Source: Leucobacter celer subsp. astrifaciens
GTDB taxonomy: Bacteria > Actinomycetota > Actinomycetes > Actinomycetales > Microbacteriaceae
Reading direction: 5' to 3'
DNA: 64,000 nt
NCBI RefSeq assembly: GCF_001273835.1
Contig: NZ_JHEI01000137.1
Location: 62,001-126,000 of the forward strand
The notes below the pieces were generated by a model. The model did no database searches, had not been told where the DNA came from, and saw only the letters and a program-made list of their open reading frames with translations. Each line of letters starts with the position of its first letter. The first letter of the stretch is position 1. Below are positions 1 to 6,880 of the stretch, piece after piece. A program made the position numbers and the translations under genes.

Positions 1-734
1 ATCCGCGGCTGCGCGCCGGCCTGCTGACGATGGATCGCATGGCCTTCTGCGCCTCGGTGAGCGACGGGGTGCGCGACTACAACGCCGAGACCATGCACGA
101 GCACCTGGGCGTGCCGCGCGAGAAGCACATCACGATCGAGAACACCATCAACGTCGCCGAGATCCGCGCGCTCGCCGAGATCCCCCTCGATCCCGCAGAC
201 GCGGAGTGGTACGGCTCCGAGGGGGCGCACGCCTGCGTGATCGCGCGGCTCTCGCACGAGAAGAACCACGCGCAGCTCTTCGACGCGCTCGCCGCATGCC
301 GGGAGAAGCTCAGCCGCCCCGTGAAGATCACCTGCCTCGGCGAGGGGCCGCTGCGGCTCGAACTCGAACGCCAGATCGCGGCACGGGGACTCGGCGACCT
401 CGTGCGCCTGCGCGGCCTCGTGCCCAACCCGCAGTCGCACCTCGAAGCGGCGGGCGCCCTGATCCTGCCCTCGCTGCACGAGGGGCAGCCGCTCGTGATC
501 CTCGAAGCGCTCACAGTCGGAGCCCCGGTCGTTGCGACCGATACTCCGGGATCGCGATCCGTGCTGCACGACGGCGCATTCGGGCCGATCGTGCCGATCT
601 CCCTCGAAGGGCTCGTCGAGGCGCTGCATCGGGTCGCCGACGGACGGCTCTCCGGAACGGAGACGTTCGATCCCGAAGCCTTCACCGCTCGCTCGCTGCG
701 CATGTTCACGGAGGCCATCGACCCGGTCGGCTGA
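1..734 (+). CDS. Glycosyltransferase family 4, C-terminal part (5' end outside window)
   Basis: The frame is open from the first bases of the window, so the gene begins upstream; an internal ATG at 30 is unlikely to be the start. The visible 234-plus residues hold the second Rossmann half of a GT-B enzyme: a nucleotide-sugar binding stretch (IARLSHEKNHAQLFDAL, then CLGEGPLRLELE) and the GT4 signature region SLHEGQPLVILEALTVGAPV with the E-x7-E spacing typical of retaining GT4 enzymes. Expected role is transfer of a sugar from a nucleotide donor to a cell-envelope glycan at the cytoplasmic face of the membrane. Donor and acceptor cannot be told from sequence. It may be an outlier of the polysaccharide region that resumes near 8.9 kb, with the arsenic operon between them. 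Confidence 0.85.
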   Translation, partial: PRLRAGLLTMDRMAFCASVSDGVRDYNAETMHEHLGVPREKHITIENTINVAEIRALAEIPLDPADAEWYGSEGAHACVIARLSHEKNHAQLFDALAACREKLSRPVKITCLGEGPLRLELERQIAARGLGDLVRLRGLVPNPQSHLEAAGALILPSLHEGQPLVILEALTVGAPVVATDTPGSRSVLHDGAFGPIVPISLEGLVEALHRVADGRLSGTETFDPEAFTARSLRMFTEAIDPVG

Positions 735-777
735 GCCCGTTCTCCGCACCCCATCCCCGTGCCGTCATCCTGGCCCC

Positions 778-842
778 CGCCGATTGAGCCTGTCGAGATC
801 AAGGGGTGCCGCAGGACGCTTCCGCCGATCGAGCCCGTCAGA
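778..842. repeat. Dispersed repeat, family A (two degenerate copies)
   Basis: Two copies of the motif CCGATTGAGCCTGTCGA, one near 779-811 and a shortened one near 825-842, lie between the convergent ends of the glycosyltransferase and arsC. The same motif is repeated about seven times at 4709-4950. The second copy runs into the arsC stop codon. Confidence 0.7.
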
Positions 843-1236
843 TTCCCAGTTCCGCGATGAGCGCTTCGACGCGGGCACGGATCTCGTCACGGATCAGCCG
901 CACGGCTTCGATGCCCTGCCCCGCGGGGTCATCGAGTTTCCAGTCCTCGTAGCGCTTCCCGGGGAAGAACGGGCACGCATCCCCGCAGCCCATGGTGACC
1001 ACCGCGTCAGAGGCCTGCACGGCCTCGGGGGTGAGTATCTTCGGCTGCTCTGCGGTGATGTCGATCCCGAGCTCCTGCATCGCCGCGATCGCGACGGGAT
1101 TGATCTGATCGGCAGGAATCGACCCCGCCGATCTGACTTCGATGCGGTCTCCGGCGAGGTGACGGAGCCAGGCCGCGGCCATCTGGGATCGGCCGGCGTT
1201 GTGGACGCAGACGAACAGCACGGTGGGAGTGCTCAT
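838..1236 (-). CDS. arsC: Arsenate reductase, low-molecular-weight phosphatase type
   Basis: This 132-residue protein has the phosphatase loop CVHNAGRSQ at residues 10-18 (Cys10 nucleophile, C-x5-R) and a second Cys pair in MGCGDACPFFPG (Cys84, Cys88). These are family features of ArsC enzymes that reduce arsenate to arsenite in the cytoplasm. In actinobacteria such enzymes commonly use mycothiol and mycoredoxin; a mycoredoxin-like gene lies at 45983-46258. It is the last gene of the minus-strand operon acr3 - arsR::arsC - chrA - arsC, 28 bases after chrA, with an AGGAAGG ribosome site just before the ATG. A second ArsC domain occurs in the fusion gene upstream, so the operon carries two reductases. 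Whether thioredoxin or mycoredoxin is the partner is not visible. Confidence 0.9.
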   Translation of the reverse strand: MSTPTVLFVCVHNAGRSQMAAAWLRHLAGDRIEVRSAGSIPADQINPVAIAAMQELGIDITAEQPKILTPEAVQASDAVVTMGCGDACPFFPGKRYEDWKLDDPAGQGIEAVRLIRDEIRARVEALIAELGI

Positions 1237-1264
1237 AGGGCTTCCTTCCTGGAACGGTGTGGCG

Positions 1265-2476
1265 CTATGCGATGAGGGTGAGGAGAACGCCGCCGACCGC
1301 CCCCGCGATCACGACGATCCAGGGCGGCAGCCTGCAGACGACGAGGAGCCCGAAGCAGGCCAGCGCAAGTATGAACGATCCCGGGCCGGTCACCGCGGTG
1401 GAGAAGACGGGGGTGCAGAGCGCAGCGGCGAGGATCCCGACGACGGCGGCGTTCGCACCGCGCATCACGGCCTGCGCCCATGCGCGCCGCCGCAGGGAGC
1501 TCCAGAACGGGAGCACCCCGAGCAGGAGCAGGAAGCCGGGAAGGAAGATCCCGACCAGCGCGATCGCCGCACCGCCGATCCCGCCGGGGCCGACCTGGGA
1601 GATGACGCCGAGATAGCCTGCGAAGGCGAACAGCGGCCCCGGCAGCGCTTGGGCGGCACCGTATCCGGCGAGGAAGTCAGGATCCGGCACCCAGCCGGGG
1701 GCGACGACGCCGGCCTGCAAGAGCGGCAGGGCGACGTGTCCACCGCCGAACACGAGAGCTCCGGCGCGATAGAACGCATCGAACAGGATGATCCCCGAGG
1801 ACCCGGTCACAGTGGCGAGCAGCGGCCCGCCGAACAGCAGCACGGCGAACACCGAGAGGCAGACGATGCTCAAGCTCCGATGGACCGGGAAGCGGAGAGC
1901 AGCGCCCGCAGCCGCAGCCGCAGCCGGGGCGCGGCAGAGCAGATAGCCGGCGACCGCGCCGAACAGGATGGCCACGATTTGACCGACGGAGCCGGCGACC
2001 AGCAGCGCGGCGACGGCCGCGATGACCGCGATGGATGCGCGGCGCAGATCCGGGGTGAGCGTCTTCGCCATACCGAGCACCGCTTGCGCGACGATCGCGA
2101 CCGCGACGATCTTCAACCCCGAGAGCACCCCTTGCCCGATCGCGCCGGTGATCAGGGAGGCCCCGTAGGCGAATGCGACCATCAGGGCCGCAGACGGCAG
2201 CGTGAACGCGAGAAAGGCCGCCGCTGCACCGCGCAGCCCGGCGCGGTGCAGGCCGATCCCGAACCCGACCTGGCTGGATGCCGGGCCGGGCAGGAACTGG
2301 CAGAGCGCGACGAGATCCGCGTACGCCTGATCATCGACCCACCTTCTGCGTTCGACGAGCTCGGTGCGGAAGTAGCCCAGGTGCGCGACCGGTCCGCCGA
2401 ACGAGGTCATTCCGAGCACGAGAAACACCCGGAACACCTCCCACGCCGACCCGCGCGCTCCCGCGACCGCGCTCAT
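1265..2476 (-). CDS. chrA: Chromate transporter, ChrA family
   Basis: This 403-residue, very hydrophobic protein consists of two homologous CHR halves. The first begins with FLVLGMTSFGGPVAHLGYF and contains LCQFLPGPASSQ; the second repeats this as ALVFGGGHVALPLLQ and AAQALPGPLFAFAGYLG. Both FGG and PGP motifs characteristic of the CHR family are present in each half, so this is the long-chain form. The family exports chromate, or in some members takes up sulfate-like oxyanions. Its ATG overlaps the stop of the arsR::arsC fusion by four bases (ATGA), so translation is probably coupled and expression should follow the arsenic operon. Chromate as substrate is inferred from the family; in this context another oxyanion is possible. 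Confidence 0.88.
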   Translation of the reverse strand: MSAVAGARGSAWEVFRVFLVLGMTSFGGPVAHLGYFRTELVERRRWVDDQAYADLVALCQFLPGPASSQVGFGIGLHRAGLRGAAAAFLAFTLPSAALMVAFAYGASLITGAIGQGVLSGLKIVAVAIVAQAVLGMAKTLTPDLRRASIAVIAAVAALLVAGSVGQIVAILFGAVAGYLLCRAPAAAAAAGAALRFPVHRSLSIVCLSVFAVLLFGGPLLATVTGSSGIILFDAFYRAGALVFGGGHVALPLLQAGVVAPGWVPDPDFLAGYGAAQALPGPLFAFAGYLGVISQVGPGGIGGAAIALVGIFLPGFLLLLGVLPFWSSLRRRAWAQAVMRGANAAVVGILAAALCTPVFSTAVTGPGSFILALACFGLLVVCRLPPWIVVIAGAVGGVLLTLIA

Positions 2477-3528
2477 CGGGCTCTTCTGCCGGATGCCGGG
2501 GTCAAGGAGTCGAGCAGGGCGCGGACGCGGCCCTCGAGGTCATCGCGGATCGCCGCGAGCCCCTCCGGTGAGGCGAGCGCGGGATCGCCGACAGCCCAGT
2601 CCTCGTAGCGGATACCGGGGATGACCGGGCACACGTCCCCGCACCCCATCGTCACCACGACATCGGCGGCACGCACGGCGTCATCGGTGAGGGGCTTCGG
2701 GAACGCAGTCTCCGCCTCGCCCTCGCCCTTGCCGTCGCCCTTGCCCTCGATCTGCGTGAGGAGCGATCGGACGTGCGGGTGCACGTCGGAGGCCGGGGCG
2801 GATCCCGCAGAGCGGGCGATGACGTCACCTCGTGCGAGCCGATTCACGATCGCGGCGGCGAGCTGAGAGCGGCCCGCGTTCTGCACGCAGACGAACAGCA
2901 CCCGTGGTACTCCGCCCTGGCGGTCGCGGGTGAGGTCTGAGAGACGCTGGCGTGCGAACCGCTCGGTGAGCGGTATCAGGTGCCGGGAGAGTCTCGCCGA
3001 CCGCACGAGACCCGCGTAGGACTCCCGCACGATCGCAACCACGAGGTCGTGGTTCACGTCGGTCAGCTCTTCGGCGAGCTCATCGGCGAGGCGGGTCACA
3101 CGGCCGTCCATCGTGCGCAGCGCTTCTGCACGCTGATCGGAATCGTCGGCGTCGGCGGCGGCCTCGGCGTCGGCGGCGGCGACCGTCGCGGCGGGCGCGA
3201 AGGCGTCGAGCAGCGCGGTCACCGCGCCGCGCCGGGCCGGAGCGATGCGATAGTAGACCCAGGTGCCGCGCCGCTCCGACAGCAGCATCCCGGTCTCCTT
3301 CAAGACCTTCAGATGGTGCGAGATCGTGGGCTGGGAGACATCGGCGAGTCCGGTGAGGTCGCAGACGCAGCACTCGCCGCGCGGGTCGGCCGCGATCGCG
3401 GAGAGCATCCGCAGCCGCAGCGGGTCGGACAGCGACTTCAGAACGCGGGCGACGGTCGCGGACGCTTCGGAACCGATGGCATGTGTCGCCGCCGGCGTGC
3501 AGGAGTCGGTTTCGAGCGCGGCGATCAT
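2473..3528 (-). CDS. ArsR repressor fused to a three-helix segment and an ArsC arsenate reductase domain
   Basis: I place the start at ATG 3526-3528, which overlaps the acr3 stop (ATGA); the reading frame upstream of it is an acr3 shadow. The 351-residue product has an ArsR-type winged helix (about 20-105) with metal-binding motif ECCVCDL (52-58) and recognition helix SQPTISHHLKVL (65-76); an Ala/Asp linker (110-130); a helical segment ending SRHLIPLTERFARQRL (135-200), like the three-helix bundle seen before some ArsC domains; and a phosphatase-type ArsC domain with CVQNAGRSQ (214-222) plus Cys296 and Cys300. A 12-residue Gly/Lys/Glu insert (261-272), coded by hexanucleotide repeats, interrupts the ArsC part. 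Predicted role: arsenite-responsive repressor and arsenate reductase in one chain. It overlaps chrA by four bases downstream. Confidence 0.85.
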   Translation of the reverse strand: MIAALETDSCTPAATHAIGSEASATVARVLKSLSDPLRLRMLSAIAADPRGECCVCDLTGLADVSQPTISHHLKVLKETGMLLSERRGTWVYYRIAPARRGAVTALLDAFAPAATVAAADAEAAADADDSDQRAEALRTMDGRVTRLADELAEELTDVNHDLVVAIVRESYAGLVRSARLSRHLIPLTERFARQRLSDLTRDRQGGVPRVLFVCVQNAGRSQLAAAIVNRLARGDVIARSAGSAPASDVHPHVRSLLTQIEGKGDGKGEGEAETAFPKPLTDDAVRAADVVVTMGCGDVCPVIPGIRYEDWAVGDPALASPEGLAAIRDDLEGRVRALLDSLTPASGRRAR

Positions 3529-4615
3529 GAGGGAGTCCCTTCGTGGGGGTCGATGCGGAACCAGGCGCGAGCCGCCCGGAGCGAGACGTAGACGAGCCCC
3601 ACGAGCACGGGCACCTCGATCAGCGGGCCGACCACACCCGCGAGGGCCTGCCCGGAGGTCGCGCCGAAGGTGCCGATGGCGACCGCGATCGCGAGTTCGA
3701 AGTTGTTGCCGGCAGCGGTGAACGCGAGGGCCGTGGAGCGGGCGTAGCCGAGGCCGAGACGCTTGCCGAGCAGAAGCCCGGCGAACCACATGAGCGCGAA
3801 GTAGACGAGCAGCGGCAGTGCGATGCGGATAACGTCGAGCGGCCGCTTCGCGATCTGATCGCCTTGCAGCGCGAACAGCAGCACGGTCGTGAAGAGCAGC
3901 CCGTGCAGCGCCCACGGGCCGATCCGGGGGAGGAACGTCTGCTCGTACCAGTCGCGACCCCTGCGCTTCTCGCCGATCCATCTCGACGCGAACCCCGCGA
4001 CCAGCGGCACACCGAGAAGACGAGCACGTTGAGTGCGATCTGCCCCATCGACACCTCGAGTCCTTGCGTGTCGAGGTTCAGCCAGCCCGGAAGCACGGTG
4101 AGGTAGAACCATCCGAGCACCGAGAACATCACGACCTGGAAGATCGAGTTGATCGCCACCAGTACCGCCGTCGCCTCCCTGTCGCCGCAGGCCAGGTCGT
4201 TCCAGATCACCACCATCGCGATGCAGCGGGCCAGGCCCACGATGATGAGTCCAGTTCGGTACTCGGGCAGATCAGGCAGGAACAGCCACGCGAGCGCGAA
4301 CATCACCGCCGGTCCTGCCAGCCAGTTCAGCACGAGCGAGGAGACGAGGAGACGCTTGTCGCCGGTGACGGCCGAGATCTTGTCGTAGCGGACCTTCGCG
4401 AGCACCGGGTACATCATGACCAGCAGGCCCAGGCCGATCGGCACCGAGATCCCGCCCACCTCCATGCGGGCGAGCAGATCCGCGACTCCCGGGACGAACC
4501 TGCCCAGCAGGAGCCCCGCGACCATCGCGGCCCCGATCCACGCGGGCAGCCACCGGTCCGGAGTCGAGAGCCGGCGCGTCGCCGGTGCGACCTCCGTGAC
4601 TTCCTGTTTCGGCAT
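3525..4615 (-). pseudogene. acr3: ACR3-family arsenite efflux permease gene with a one-base frameshift
   Basis: ACR3 permeases pump arsenite out through about ten membrane helices. The first part, from ATG 4615, reads as a clear ACR3 N-terminus (VGLARCIAMVVIWNDLACGD, then GWFYLTVLPGWL) up to ALNVLVF near 4019. The frame then runs into arginine-rich nonsense, while the rest of the protein (LLGVPLVAGFASRWIGEKRR, then LAFTAAGNNFELAIAVAIG) continues in the next frame to the stop at 3525. One missing base near 4014-4019 explains both halves; restoring a C in the stretch read TTCTCGG on the minus strand rejoins VFLGVPLVAG. The rest of the gene looks intact and the operon overlaps are kept, so a sequencing error or a very recent mutation is more likely than an old pseudogene. 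It is the first gene of the operon. Confidence 0.85.
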
Positions 4616-4616
4616 G

Positions 4617-4643
4617 CATCTATATTGATGTATGTCTAAATAG
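4617..4643 (-). promoter_or_regulatory. AT-rich operator/promoter region of the ars operon
   Basis: Immediately before the acr3 ATG is an AT-rich island in GC-rich DNA with an imperfect dyad CAT-N2-AT...AT-N2-ATG (4617-4634) and the string TCTAAATAG beside it. ArsR repressors bind AT-rich imperfect dyads over the promoter of their own operon, so this is the obvious site for the fusion regulator. The dyad is weak and the assignment is by position. Confidence 0.45.
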
Positions 4644-4708
4644 GGGGCAAGGCGGACGGACGGTCTTCACGGAGTGTTCATCTCCGGGTCGGTCCTGTTG
4701 GGGAAGGC

Positions 4709-4950
4709 TCCCGCCGGTCGAGCTGGTCGCCCACCCCGCCGATTGAGCTTGTCGCCCGCCCCGCCGATTGAGCTTGTCGAAATCGAGGGGGCTCCCGCCG
4801 ATTGAGCCTGTCGAATCAAGAGAGCGTGGGATCTTGCTCCCGCTGATTGGGCTTGTCGAAATCAAGGGGGGCTTCCGCTGATTGAGCTTGTCGAAATCAA
4901 GGGAGCATGGGATCGCGTTCCCGCCGATTGAGCCCGTCGAAATCGAGGGC
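4709..4950. repeat. Cluster of about seven family A repeats
   Basis: Seven copies, some degenerate, of a roughly 27-bp unit (CCGATTGAGCTTGTCGAAAT, followed by CAAGG or CGAGG) begin near 4711, 4737, 4761, 4795, 4839, 4874 and 4920. Spacers vary, and two carry similar GCATGGGATC/GCGTGGGATC strings. The region fills most of the 420 bases between acr3 and the HNH gene. No protein-coding gene is supported here. Confidence 0.85.
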
Positions 4951-5060
4951 TGTTGGTCTCGTGGTGGTGTTGCTGGTGCTTCGTCCACAGGCGCGGAAAT
5001 TCGGTGATACTGGTGGAGTTATCCCTAGGTGTTTATGTCGCTCATCTGGGAAAATAGGGT

Positions 5061-6740
5061 ATGTCATTCTTCACTAGCCTGTCGGATCGGGTCTCTGAGA
5101 TCCATGCGTTGGTGGGTGAGGTGCCTGATGCGGCGTTGCTGCCCGGGGTGGTGGCGGGTTTGGATGATGCGGGCGCGGTGGAGCTGCTGGGGTTGGTGGC
5201 CGCGGTCGGTCAGATGGTAGAGCGGTTGCGGGTGGCTGCAGCGGGGGTGGTGGCGCAGCGTTCGACGCGTGCGGCAGGGCATGCGGGGTTGGCGCAATCG
5301 GCGGGGCATCGCAGCGCGGTGTCGCTGGTGCAGCAGGTGACCGGCATGAGCCCGGGTGAAGCGGTCAAACAGGTGCGGGTGGGGGAGTCGCTGTACGAGA
5401 CCGCCCCGGTGGTGTCCCCGGGGGTGGGCCCCGGTGCCTGCGGGCGGGATGCCGCGAACTCTCCGCCCAATGGTGCCGGCTGTGTAGATGGTGCCGGCTG
5501 CGCGGATGATGCTGGCGGTGTCGACGCGCCCGGTGGTCTCGACGGTGGGACGCCGGTGACGTTGTGGCATGCACCGTTGGGGGCTGCGCTACTGGATGGC
5601 ACGATCACGGTGGCGCAGCATGACGCGATCTTCCGGGGACTCGGACAACCACCCGCGCACGACTGCACGGCTGTGACTGACGACGGCCGAGAGAATGACG
5701 GTGGGTCAGGGTCTGATGGTGCGCCGGGAGCTGACAGTGCCCCGGCCCCGGCCCCAGCAGCGGGCCCGGGGCCGGGGCATGATTGCGCGCGTGAAGTGCG
5801 GGAGTGTGCCGCGGTGTGGTCGGTGGCGGTGGCGGAGCTGATCGATGAGGCGGGATGCCGGACGGTCGAAGACCTCGCGCGGGCGGCGCGTGCGGTGCGG
5901 GATCGTCTCGACCCGGTGGGCGCCGAGGCGCGGTATCTGGCCCGATACGAGGCGCGTTCGTTCCGGATGTGGACCGACCGCGACGGCCTGCACCGGGTCG
6001 CGCTGGTGTGCGATGACGTGTCGGCGGCGTGGTGGCGGTCGGTGCGCGATGCCGCGCTACGGCCCAGGCGGGGCGGTCCACGGTTCGTGGACCCCGCCGG
6101 ACAAGAGCGCGCCCGAGAATTGGTGGCGGATCCGCGGACGAACGAGCAGCTCGAGTTCGATCTGTGCATGGACCTGCTGCGGGCCGGCGCGCTTGCTGAT
6201 GCCGACACCGTGTACGGCACCCGGCAGGCCGGCATCCGCCTCGTGCAGCACATCGACCCGGACGGGGTGCCGGGGGCCGGATACTTCGAAGACGACCCCG
6301 CCACCATCCCGGCCGGGGTCGTACACCAGCAGGCGTGTACGGTCGGGGTGGTGCCGGTCACGATCGACCGTGCGGGACGACCGTTGGATGTGGGGCGGGA
6401 GCAGCGGCTCTACACGCCCCGGCAGCGCATCGCACTCGCGGTCCGGGACGGCGGTTGCCGATGGCCGGGCTGCGACCGGCCGCCTGCGTACTGCGAAGCC
6501 CACCACATCGACGAGTGGGAGAAAGACCACGGCCGCACCGACCTTGATCGTGGCATCCTGCTGTGCCGCTTCCACCACATGCAACTCCACACCCGGGGCT
6601 GGCACATCACCCGCGACAGCGGAGAAGACTTCGCCCTCCACGACCCCGGAGGCCGTACCCTCCCCATGCGACCCCGCATCGAACTTCGATACACCTGGAC
6701 CACCGGCCCACCACCACGCCGCTTCACGCTCGCCGCCTGA
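5061..6740 (+). CDS. DUF222/HNH endonuclease domain protein (13E12 repeat family)
   Basis: The 559-residue protein has a long helical DUF222-type N-terminal region (about 1-300) and a C-terminal HNH nuclease domain. The latter is shown by CRWPGCDRPPAYCEAHHIDE (from about 466) and ILLCRFHHMQLH: two zinc Cys pairs and the catalytic HH. Such proteins occur in many copies in actinobacterial genomes and are often linked to mobile DNA; their cellular role is not settled. Residues 130-165 are a low-complexity Gly/Ala/Asp/Cys stretch (repeated GAGC/DDAGG) and 200-235 an Ala/Pro stretch, both likely to vary between strains. Flanking repeats on the 5' side and an AT-richer upstream region suggest the locus may be an insertion point. 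The ATG at 5061 gives a typical MSFFTSLSDRV opening; no strong ribosome site precedes it. Confidence 0.88.
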   Translation: MSFFTSLSDRVSEIHALVGEVPDAALLPGVVAGLDDAGAVELLGLVAAVGQMVERLRVAAAGVVAQRSTRAAGHAGLAQSAGHRSAVSLVQQVTGMSPGEAVKQVRVGESLYETAPVVSPGVGPGACGRDAANSPPNGAGCVDGAGCADDAGGVDAPGGLDGGTPVTLWHAPLGAALLDGTITVAQHDAIFRGLGQPPAHDCTAVTDDGRENDGGSGSDGAPGADSAPAPAPAAGPGPGHDCAREVRECAAVWSVAVAELIDEAGCRTVEDLARAARAVRDRLDPVGAEARYLARYEARSFRMWTDRDGLHRVALVCDDVSAAWWRSVRDAALRPRRGGPRFVDPAGQERARELVADPRTNEQLEFDLCMDLLRAGALADADTVYGTRQAGIRLVQHIDPDGVPGAGYFEDDPATIPAGVVHQQACTVGVVPVTIDRAGRPLDVGREQRLYTPRQRIALAVRDGGCRWPGCDRPPAYCEAHHIDEWEKDHGRTDLDRGILLCRFHHMQLHTRGWHITRDSGEDFALHDPGGRTLPMRPRIELRYTWTTGPPPRRFTLAA

Positions 6741-6801
6741 ACACTCCAGGGGACACGTGCGCCCGGCCCCCCGCGGACGCGAGGAAGCCCCGCCTGAGTG
6801 T
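6741..6801 (+). terminator. Possible imperfect stem-loop after the HNH gene
   Basis: ACACTCCAGGGG (6741-6752) can pair, with one-base bulges, with CCCCGCCTGAGTGT (6788-6801). It starts directly after the stop codon. There is no T-run, so a terminator role is only suggested by position. Confidence 0.3.
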
Positions 6802-6880
6802 GCCCCCAACTGCCACCCGTTCTTTCTGAAATCAGAAGCTCGGTTAGGCTGTTGAGGATCATCGAACCCTGGGAAGGTAC

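Noticed and set aside
1199..2608. Long open frame on the plus strand (469 codons) across chrA
   Set aside because: It is antisense to chrA, its translation is rich in Arg, Asp, Glu and Gly without any motif, and third-position GC favours the minus-strand gene. A shadow of GC-rich coding DNA.
4709..4950. Possible CRISPR array
   Set aside because: Units are degenerate, spacing runs from a few to about 20 bases, spacers are not of uniform length, no cas genes are near and the same motif is dispersed elsewhere in the window.
5061..6740. HNH gene as a homing endonuclease of an intron or intein
   Set aside because: No interrupted host gene or intron structure is visible on either side; DUF222 proteins are common stand-alone genes.
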